Positions 54,890 through 64,000 of a stretch of 64,000 nt of DNA are shown piece by piece. The stretch's first letter is position 1. Every line of letters begins with the position of its first letter. The stretch is taken from NCBI RefSeq assembly GCF_020360975.1, contig NW_025408684.1, positions 124,001-188,000 on the forward strand. The letters are read 5' to 3'. Under the pieces are notes generated by a model, which worked only from the letters and a program-made list of their open reading frames with translations, was not told the DNA's origin and ran no database searches. The position numbers and the translations under genes were made by a program. This DNA comes from Hirsutella rhossiliensis. Lineage: Eukaryota; Ascomycota; Sordariomycetes; Hypocreales; Ophiocordycipitaceae.

Positions 54890-55879
54890 AGCTTAATTTT
54901 ATAGTTCTTAGAGATATCCCTTAGTAAGAGGGACTAAGGAAGCTAAAAACACCCGTTATAAAAGAAAGAAGAAAGGAGGTATAGAAAGGAGGGTAGAGGT
55001 ATAAGGGGAAGTAGAAGTAGCGATAGCTTCTTATAGAGGTAGCGAGAAATAAGACGGATATACCGGTAACGGCTAGAAAGGAGGGGAAAAACCGGTAAAA
55101 AGCTTAGTAGTTAAGAGGATATTAGTAGCTTCTTTAAGTAGGATCTTCTTTATTAATTAAGATACTAAATAGGTATAAAGAAGGGCGTTAGATAAAGGAA
55201 AGAAGGATAATTAAGGCAATATAATAATTACTCCCTTACTATAATTACTACCCTTATAAGAATTAAATATCTCTACCTTACCTATCTAACCCTTTACTTT
55301 TACTTTTACCTTTATATATTACTATATATACTTCTTATACCTCTCTTTATAAGAGTTATAAGCCTAGGAGGAATAGAATTCTTATACCTTCTAGCTACTA
55401 TAAAAGGTACTTTTCTTATATACCTTATAGCTTTATTTTACCCTTCTTATTAGAAAAGCTAATTTTTAACTAACTTTTCTACCCTCTCTTTTATAATAAT
55501 ATTAAAAACTAACTCTACCGCCCCTATAATATATAGGACGATTCTTATAAAGCCTTAAGATTAAGATAAGTAGGTAAAGGAGCTATAGGCTCGTATAAAT
55601 AGAACTATCTATAATTTAGTTTTCTTTAATAAGTAGGACCCTCTTAAGCCCCCTCTTTATCCTAAGGTAATAGAATTTATAGAGGGAGCTTCCCTCTTCT
55701 CTAAGCTAACCTCTATATAGTAAAGAGCTTTTTCTACTACCTTAGGTAACTATAAGAGTTATTATAAGGAATACCTTTATAAGATAAAGCTACTAACTAC
55801 TATATATATAGCGATAATAGAATCCGTTAGTGCTATAAAGCTAATCTCTCTTTAAGAGGAAGAGACCCTTAGGTAGTAG
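54890..55879 (+). pseudogene. RIP-mutated ORF of an unidentified retroelement, left part
   Basis: From about 55500 one frame reads as a decayed protein: TNSTAPIIYRTILIKP, stop, ELAR.., LYPKVIEFIEGASLFSKL, KEEETL.., with stops at expected Gln codons. It looks like a gag/ORF1-type protein, but no domain is assigned. The same frame continues after the Copia insertion at 61937. Confidence 0.45.
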
Positions 55880-55884
55880 CTTTT

Positions 55885-56453
55885 TCTAAAGGTATATAAG
55901 TAAAAGCGGAATTTTAGGAAATAAAGGAATCACGTAAGGCTACGTAATAGAGGGGAAGAAGGAGTATAAGGTAGGATTTTCAACGGAATTTATTAGTGGT
56001 GTATTAGTATATAGAAGAGGTTTTAAAGTTAATGATTTCTCTATCTATCTACCAGCGGACATGCTGTCTTATATAGACAATTATAGCTGAACGGAAGAAC
56101 CTTTCGGGACCAGATTTAGGCTGCCGTATAGCCCTAAGACTAGGGAATTCCGTGATACCTCGAGTGAATCTAGAAGTATCTTGGTTCCACTAATATTCGT
56201 GTTTAAAGGAGGTTGGTCGTGCCGGTATTCTTAAGAGGTCTTAGCTAGCATTCTAAGCTAGCTCTGTTCCTTCGATTCCCGATTATACGATAACCGGCAA
56301 CCCGTTTAATGCATAATAACATATAAGATAACGAGCGATTCTTGCTCTAGAGGATAAGATTTTATCTATAATTAATATACTACTTATTAGCTTATATAAT
56401 CGGGAGAGTATATTATAGCTGCTTTATTTATAGTAGGAACACCGTTCCTTATA
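55885..56453 (-). repeat. 3' LTR of RIP-mutated Copia
   Basis: 569 bp; less mutated than its partner in several places (for example taccagcggacatgctgtc here, tactagcggacatgctatc in the other). Confidence 0.88.
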
Positions 56454-56816
56454 GCCTCCTTAAAGTAGATTTATATACTCTTTACTGATTTATTTATAGT
56501 AGTATATATATAGGGTAAAACCTAATTTTAGGAAAACCATTCTTATACCTTAATAGGATATATAAAAACCTATTCTTTCTTAGGATAAAATCCTTAGGTA
56601 TATACTAATAGAAAAACCTATAGTAGGAAAACTCTATAGTTATAATAATTATTTATAGGATAACCTTATATAAGGTAAAACCTATTATTGCTAGGAAAAT
56701 CTTAATAGATAAAAACCTAGTAAATATTTCTCTAGGAAACCTAAAAGGAAAAACCTAGTAGGGGAAGATATAGAAAGTATAAGAAATATCTAAAACCCTT
56801 TTAATTGCTTAGGAAC

Positions 56817-59800
56817 TTATATTAAGGATAGACCGTCTCTAAATTTATAGAGTAATCTAGGTCTTAATTCCTTCGTAAAAATATTAGCTATATTATCTTT
56901 TAATTTAATATAAAAAACTTTAATTTCCCCTTCTCTTATACTAGTTCTAGTATAGTAATAGGCTAATCTTATATACTTAGACCTTTTATAAAATTCCGGA
57001 TTTTCTACTAATTTAATAGCAGTAGTATTATCCGTTAAAATAGGAGGTATAGTATTAGGAATCTTAATAGATAGATCCTTAGTAATATTTTTAAAAAGCA
57101 TATTTAAATAAATAGCTTCTTTATTTGCCTCCCTAAGGCTAATATACTCTGCTTCGTAGGTAGAAAGGGCAATGGCTTTCTGCTTAGAGCAAGCCTAGCT
57201 TATTATATTATTATATATATAAAATAGTAACCGGAAAAGGATTTTCCGTCCGTTAAATCCGACGCCTAGCTAGAGTCGGTAAAACCCTTTATATATAGAT
57301 AGGTAAAGGGATATTGCAATTATATTTAATCTTTAGGCTAGGGAATTTATTTAAATATTTCTAAATTATATTTAAAGCCTTAAAATACGTCTAGTCGGGC
57401 TTAGCCGCGAATCTAGCCTAGGAAATTATAGAATATAAGATATCTAGCCTAGTAAATAAGGCTAAGTATAATAAAGATCCTATTTCTTTCTAAAATTATA
57501 ATATATCTTCCTTAAAAGGTAATTCCTTTACTTTTATAAGCTTAAAGCTTACTATAGTAGGTAAATTCGAAGTTCCTAAACCTTCTTTATTAAATTCCTT
57601 TAATTTATTTAAGGTATAATTTTCTTAGGATATATATAGCTCTTTATTTTCTCGGTTTATTATAATATTTAGACCTAAGAAGTCTTTTATATCTCCTAAG
57701 ATAGTAAAATCTAGGAATTTAGATAATTCTTTAAATAATATTTCTTCTATTATAGATTTAGAGGGCCCTACTATAAGAAAGTCGTCGACGTAAATTGCTA
57801 AGGCTATACTATAGTCCTTATTTATAAATACTCCTTTATCTATTAAAAGAGGAAGAAATCCGAGTTTATTTAGTATAATTTTTAAATAATTATACTAGAG
57901 CTTAGGACTTTGTTTTAGGCTATATAATGCTTTCTTTAGCTTTGCTTTAATTTAACCGGTTTTATATAGGTCTAGGAATTTAGTTAATTTAATTCCTTTA
58001 GCTCTATAAGCTAATCTATATTTTAAATAATATTCTTTAAGAGCGTATTCTTCGTAGCCTATAGGAAGATCGATATATACTTCGCTATCTATATCGGTAT
58101 ATACGAAGGCATTTATTATATCTATTTATAAAGCTTCGAATTCGTAGATAATAGCTAAAATAAGTAGAATTCTAATAGATTCGGGTCTAGCTATAGTCGA
58201 GAAGGTATCTAAGAAATCTAAGCTATAGATCTACTTAAATCCTTATATTACGAAACGGGCTTTATATTTTATTATATTATTTTAACTATCCTTCTTAATA
58301 GTATAGACCTAGCGGCCTCCTATAGCCTCCCTATCCTTAAGGAGGTAGGAAAATTCCTAAGTTTTATATTTAATTAGCTAGATAATTTCCTTAATTATAG
58401 TATCTTTCTAAAATACTATTTTACCGCTATTTATTGCCTATTTATAGGTCTTTAGAATTTTTAGATCCTGATTTTCTATACTAGCTAGAATTAACTCTAT
58501 AAAATCGTAGTTTAAAAATAAATTAACGTTAGGGTATTCGATATAGTTAGAATTAAACCCTTCCGGCTTCTTAGGTAGTTCTACTACTATTTTACTAGTA
58601 GTAAGAATAGGATCGTTATTTAGAGACTCTTCTTCTATAGAGGGCGAGGGACTTTTATCTCTAGGTTCTTTAGTAGCTTCCTTTATAGGGATATAGCTTT
58701 CTAGCTTATCTTTATTTAGAATAGAATTAACATTAAAGGTATTATTACTACTAGAGATTTCTAGATTTTTTATAAATTTATTTTCTAGTATAGTAATATC
58801 TCTAGAGATAGTAATCTTTCTCTTAGAAAAATCCTAGATTTTATATATATTTTCTAAATAGCCTACTATTATTCCCTTAAAAGCTCTATTATCTAGCTTA
58901 TCTTTAAGGTCTTTATTCTTATAATATATAAGGCTTCTAAAGGTCTTAATTTTATTTAAGGTCTTAAAGGGTAGTATTATATTATCCCTCTTTTCTATAG
59001 GACTTTTAAATCCTATCGTAGAATACGGTAATCTATTATATAAATAGGTAGCTATTAAAACAGCTTCTCCCTATAGATATTTAGGAAGCCTAGTAGTAAA
59101 TAAAAGAGCTCGTACTTTTTCTAATATAGTACGATTTATTCTTTTTATTCTACCGTTAGATTCCGGCGTCCTAGGAGGACTAGAATTAAAGGTAATTCCT
59201 TCTTTTCGTAATAAAGCTTTATTTTATATATAAATTCTTTAGTATTATTAGAAAATGCTTCTCTAATCTTAGTATTTTTAGGGTTATTTTCTACCCTATT
59301 TTTAAATTCTAGGAACCTATCTAAAGCTTCTCCCTTTTTTTAAAGAAGGTATATTTCTAGATATCGGGTTCCTATATCTAGGAAAGAAATATAATAGTAA
59401 TATTTATTATAAGTAGGCACTTTAATTAGCCCCTAAATATCTAATACTATTTTTTCTAAATATAAATAAGACTTATACGAAGGTTGTTTATTAACCTTAT
59501 TCGTTGCTTTAGCTCTAATATATATTTCGTATTACCTTATTTTATTTTCCTCTTTTAGAGGCATTTTTATATCCTTATTATATCTTTTTAATATTTCTAA
59601 AATAGCCCTACTATTTATATGCCCTAAGCGTAAGTACTAAGTATAAAAATCTATATCCTTTACTTTTAAAGACGTAATAAGGATCGATTAGCTTTCTAAT
59701 AAAGGTTCTATAAGAATATAATATAATTTATTTCTAAGAAGTCCTTTAGTAAGGACCTTAGCCTTATTATCTAATAAAAGGACTTTATTTCCTCCTATTA

Positions 59801-61250
59801 AGGCATAGGTATTATTAAAATAAGATTAGGATAGTATATTTACCCTAATTTAGGTATATAAAAGCAGTCTCGAAGGATATACCTTTTCTACTATACAGGA
59901 ACTTAAATACTAAGTCCCCCTTTCCTTTTACTAATATAAAGGAAGCTTTCCCCTAGCAAACTTTAGACTTAATTTCTTTATAGTTAATAAGGAAATTCTT
60001 ATTAGATACTATATACCTAGTAGCTCCGGTATTATAGATAAAATCAAAGATCCTTTTATTCTTATAACTAGGAAATCCTCCTTCTCTTACCTTTAAAACT
60101 AATTCCTTTATTCTAGGAATTAAGGCTTCTAAAGGTCTTAAAAGAGAGTCTTTATTAGCTTCTATTATAGGGGTATTTATAGAGGTTAAAATTACCTCTA
60201 AATCCTTAGACGTTTATATAAGGGTTAGAGCCCTAGAAAGGTCTATAAGGTCGATATCTAGGTCTATATTTTCTTATAAAGCTATATTTAAGACCTTATT
60301 ACTATCGTCCGAATCGGACTCTAGCTCTATAATTCGATCCTTCCTTTTTTTATTAGTAGTAGAAATACTACTAAAAGGGGATTTCTTCCTAAAAGAAGAA
60401 GATAAAGAAGAAGATTTTCTCTTCTTAGAAATTCGAGTCCTATCGTCCTTTTTTTCTTTATTTAAAACCTAATAAGTAGGAGCCTTATTTAGGTATAATT
60501 TATAGTAATTTACTATAAAATGCCTTGGTTTTTTGCATTCCTTATAATAAGGAGTATCTATAGAATTTCTATAGGATTTCTAAGGCTTCCTTTATATTAA
60601 GAAGGCTTTCTCCGAAGATTTATCTATATCCTCTATTCTTCTAGCTTCGTCTAAAAGATTAGCTATTAGGGATTCATAGGTAAACGCCGTAGAATTATAC
60701 CTAAGGCTCTACGTAATATTTATAATATAGCTTCTAAATTCCTTATTAAGGTAATTAAGAATCCATGCTATAAGGATAACTTCTAGAATTTCTATATTAC
60801 GGGATTTTAAATCCTTATAGATTTCTTTTACCTTATAAAGGTATTTCTCTAAATTAGAGCCCGAGGGACTAAGATTAAAGAGCTACTTTATAAGCAAATA
60901 ATTCGACGAGAAATTCGACGGATTATATAGCTTTATAAGCTTATCCTAAGCAGCTTTAGTATTTATTAAATGCTTAATTTATATTAAAGGGCTATCTTCG
61001 ACTTAAAGAAAAATCTAGGATAAAGCTTCTATAGTCTTTATATAATTTTCTTACTCTAAGGTAGCGATAAGCTTTTCCTTAGTAAGGATAGCTCTTATCC
61101 TTATAGTCTAAAGAGTATAATTTAAATTTCCCTTAAGTCTAAAGAATTTATATTCTTTCTATCTACCTATTTTATATAAATTCGGTATTATTTCGTTCGT
61201 AGGGATCGAGAAGTCTAGGCGGGAGTTTAAGAGCGTAGGAAGGTAGAAAA
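56817..61250 (-). pseudogene. Copia polyprotein remnant
   Basis: The only open stretch is 56817-57101 (RNase H end, with DNTTAIKLVENPEF and NIFTKELRPRLLYKFRDG). RT, integrase and gag are recognisable only as fragments between stops. Codon changes match transitions at TpA-forming sites. Confidence 0.8.
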
Positions 61251-61362
61251 AGTCGTTAGGGGGATTTTCGAAAGGAATTTTAATCGGGTATTTCGATAAG
61301 GAATTTTAAAGGTATAAGTAGTTAATTTCCTAGCTTAAAAGGAGTAAGCCGGGCTTATAACC

Positions 61363-61931
61363 TCTAAAGGTATATAAGCAAAAGCGGAATTTTAGGAAAT
61401 TAAGGAATTATATAGGACTACGTAATAGAGGGGAAGAAGGAGTATAAGGTAGGATTTTCAACGGAATTTATTAATAGTATATTAGTATATAGAAGAGGTA
61501 TTAAAGTTAATGATTTCTCTATCTATCTACTAGCGGACATGCTATCTTATATAGATAATTATAGCTAAACGGAAGAACCTTTTAGGACTAGATTTAGGCT
61601 GCTATATAGCCCTAAGACTAGGGATTTCCGTAATACCTCGAGTAAATCTAGAAGTGTCTTAGTTCTACTAATATTCGTGTTTAAAGGAGGTTAGTCGTAC
61701 TAGTATTCTTAAGAGGTCTTAGCTAGTATTCTAAGCTAGCTCTATTCCTTCGATTCCCGATTATACGATAACTAGCAACCCGTTTAATATATAATAACAT
61801 GCAAAATAACGAGCGATTCTTACTCTAGAGGATAAGAGTTTATCTATAATTAATATACTACTTATTAGCTTATATAATCGGGAGAGTATATTATAGCTGC
61901 TTTATTTATAGTAGGAACACCGTTCCTTATA
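61363..61931 (-). repeat. 5' LTR of RIP-mutated Copia
   Basis: 569 bp, partner of 55885-56453; followed by CTTTT. Confidence 0.88.
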
Positions 61932-61936
61932 CTTTT

Positions 61937-62960
61937 AAAGCTCGAGACCTTAATAGCTCCCTCGAGGGGCTATATAACTAACCGTATTAAGAAGACCTAT
62001 ATAGTATACCTAGGAGCCTTTTCTACTAGGAACCTACTAGCTTCTTTATAGTTAGCTAAGTAGGAAGAAATCCTTAAGGAAGCTAACTAATACTTCTTAA
62101 TAAAAGCTCTTTCTAGCTAGTAGCTATAGGATATATCTCTATTAATAAAGCCTATTAGTAATAGTTACTAGACTATCTTTTAAGAAGCTAGCTAGGAACT
62201 AAATAAAGAAGCTATTAAAGTATAATAATAAGTAGACTTATTCTTTTAAGGCTAGCACTCGACCTAGATAGCTCGACCTAGATAGCTCGACCTACTGCCC
62301 CTATAGTTACTATAGCCTTTATTACTATAGCCCCTACTACTACTATTATAGCTGCTACCCTTTTAGCTCCTCCTCCCTTAAGAGCCTTAACCTTGTCTTT
62401 AACGGCTGCCCTAGTCCCGGCCCTAGCTCCGCTTACTACTCTAGGCCTAGCCCTATTAGTCCGTCTATCCTAACTAGTCCCTTAATAGACCTTTTAGTCT
62501 ATTAGTCGAAAAACTAAGGAACTAGTCGAAATTAAACCTTATTAAAATTAGTAATAAGGGGTAAAAGGGGGGGTTTTTAAGTAGACCTTTAGATTAAGAT
62601 AAGGATTCCTTAAAGAAATAAAAAACTAAAAGAAACGGCTGCCTAGCCTATAAATCCCTAGGCTATTAGTTATTATAATACTAGTAAGTCTTTAAGGAAA
62701 ACCGACCTAAAGGATTTAACCTTTTAAAGAAGCTATAAGAAATAATATAATAGTCTTTTAAGGAGGACCCCTTATTATAAAAGAAGATAAATAAGATTTA
62801 AGTTACTAAGAAATAGTAATTAATACCGCTACCTTTATTTAAGCTATAAATTTAAGGGAAAATCTTTAGTATAGTAAACCTAGTATTTATCTTTCCTATA
62901 GACTAGTAAGACCGCCTATTAAGACCCTTTAACTATCCCCTATAAAAATTAGCTATCCTT
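61937..62960 (+). pseudogene. RIP-mutated ORF of an unidentified retroelement, right part
   Basis: The frame continues from the left part: LKLETLIAPSRGAI after the target duplication, then a Thr/Pro/Ala-rich region (about 62270-62480) and a basic segment KGKRGGFLSRPS-like. Function not assigned. Confidence 0.4.
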
Positions 62961-64000
62961 AACTCTAGTACTTCCCTTAATATCTATTATAAAGTAAGTA
63001 AAAGCGTGCGCGTAAGTACTATCTATAGGATAATATTAATAAGCTATATAGAGCTCTCCTATACGCGGCTAGCCTATATATATATATATAGGATCCGGCC
63101 CTTTATATATAACTATATAGCTTAGGCTATAGCTTAAGCCTATAACCTATAATAGTTAAAGACTCTTATATAATACCCTCCCTTAAGCGCGGCGCGGTAT
63201 TACCTAATTAACGGCTTCTATATTATAGGGCCCGTACTACTAGCTCTACCCTACCCTTTCCTATTAATCGTGCTAGCCCTACTAGCCCTATTATCCCCGC
63301 GCCTATTAGCTTAAGTAGCCGGAACCGGGCTCTATACTTATCGGCCGGCTAGCCGTTTAAATAGGAGCGTAACCTATTATATATACCCTTAGGTAGCTAG
63401 TAGCTAGCCCGGACCTACGTAAGCCTTAGGTTGCCCGTCCCCTCGGCCTTAGGTAGCCTCCTCTACCTAGGGGTATATAAGGCGGCATCCCCCCTTTCCT
63501 CCTTCCTTTCCTTCTCCTCCTTCTTTAACTATAGTAATAGTAATAATAAGTAAGTTTTACTTTACTTAAGGTATTAGTTCGTTCTTAGCTATATAGGCCG
63601 CTTTATTAATATATACTTATAGTAATAGCTATAGTAGTAATAATAGCCTTAATAATAATAACTTTAATTAGTAAGTTCTCCGCCTTATAAAGCGGGAGGC
63701 CGTAATCTATAATACTAACTTCTGCGATAGATATATCTACCTCCCCCTCCCTTACTTCCTCCTTCTTAGAGTATATAGAGTCGTTCGTCGACGCTATACT
63801 AGGTATAGCTAACGATAGCTCCGCTACTACCGCTACTCCTACCCGCGCCCCCGCGACCGCGCCTACCGCCGCCGCCTCTACCTCTACTACGCTAGCCGCC
63901 CTTACGTCGCCCTTCTAGGTAACGATACTATCCCCGCCGCCGGCTATAACGCCCGGCCCCTCTACCCCTACCTCTACCTCTACTACCCCTATAAGTCTAC
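62961..64000 (+). other. AT-rich repeat DNA with LTR/promoter-like stretch
   Basis: No ORF. A TATA-like gggtatataaggcggc at about 63471-63486 is followed by a pyrimidine-rich run and then C/T-rich codon-like sequence to the window end. This could be an LTR and leader of another element, but no second LTR is in view. Confidence 0.3.

Larger units (their letters stand above)
55885..61931 (-). mobile_element. RIP-mutated full-length Copia element
   Basis: LTRs 55885-56453 and 61363-61931 are both 569 bp and differ mostly by C/T and G/A. They are flanked by a perfect CTTTT duplication (55880-55884, 61932-61936). The minus-strand interior retains Copia features: RNase H end TDNTTAIKLVENPEFYKRSK near 57030, RT YVDD at 57781-57792 inside IALAIYVDDFLIVGPSK, and a degraded gag knuckle YYKECKKPRHFIVNY near 60515-60560 whose first and last Cys are Tyr. 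Stops are dense, so no coding capacity remains. Confidence 0.9.

Overview
The window looks like a repeat-dense accessory segment of a filamentous ascomycete genome (Pezizomycotina; genus not determinable from sequence alone). The signs are short GT-AG introns of 45-110 bp, fungus-restricted families (Zn2Cys6 regulator, SRPK-type kinase, BAH protein, DUF3435 recombinase, Fungal_N-type protein) and textbook repeat-induced point mutation (RIP). Very little is intact: the SRPK-like kinase gene at 51.8-53.3 kb is the cleanest, and the BAH gene at 13.1-14.6 kb is largely open.

Layout. 1-1.46 kb: end of a pogo-like DDE transposase. 1.8-6.3 kb: a phosphotransferase (APH-like) gene split by a Copia element (2403-5944) with identical LTRs and a TGCTT target duplication. 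6475-8635: a pogo-like element with 46-bp terminal inverted repeats and a frameshifted transposase. 8.8-10.5 kb (minus): a gag-like ORF. 11.3-12.5 kb: a much older pogo remnant. 13.1-15.1 kb: a BAH-domain gene followed by a gene of a fungal helical family. 15.3-17.2 and 22.1-24.9 kb: two copies of a composite repeat joining a LINE endonuclease fragment to Helitron helicase fragments, each ending with a nested small inverted-repeat element. 19.5-20.9 kb: a broken Fungal_N-type gene. 27.7-29.9 kb: an ATP-dependent DNA ligase gene with two frameshifts. 30.16-38.37 kb: a minus-strand Zn2Cys6 transcription factor gene interrupted by a chromodomain Gypsy element (30430-36212, CCATG duplication). 43.0-45.4 kb (minus): a DUF3435 tyrosine recombinase of the family that includes Starship captains, broken.

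At about 45.84 kb base composition drops abruptly to AT-rich, TpA-rich DNA. From there to 51.4 kb lie a RIP-mutated Gypsy element and a RIP-mutated Mutator-like transposase start. A GC-balanced island (51.5-54.1 kb) holds the kinase gene and a Mutator-like transposase fragment. From 54.2 kb to the end the DNA is RIP-mutated again; it contains a structurally complete Copia element (55885-61931, CTTTT duplication) inserted into an older element's reading frame.

Most coding regions carry single-base frameshifts with motifs otherwise conserved. This could be real decay or long-read indel error; the two Gypsy LTRs differing only by indels makes the second possibility worth testing. The genes show no shared pathway: the window is best read as accessory DNA in which host-type genes have been broken by transposons.
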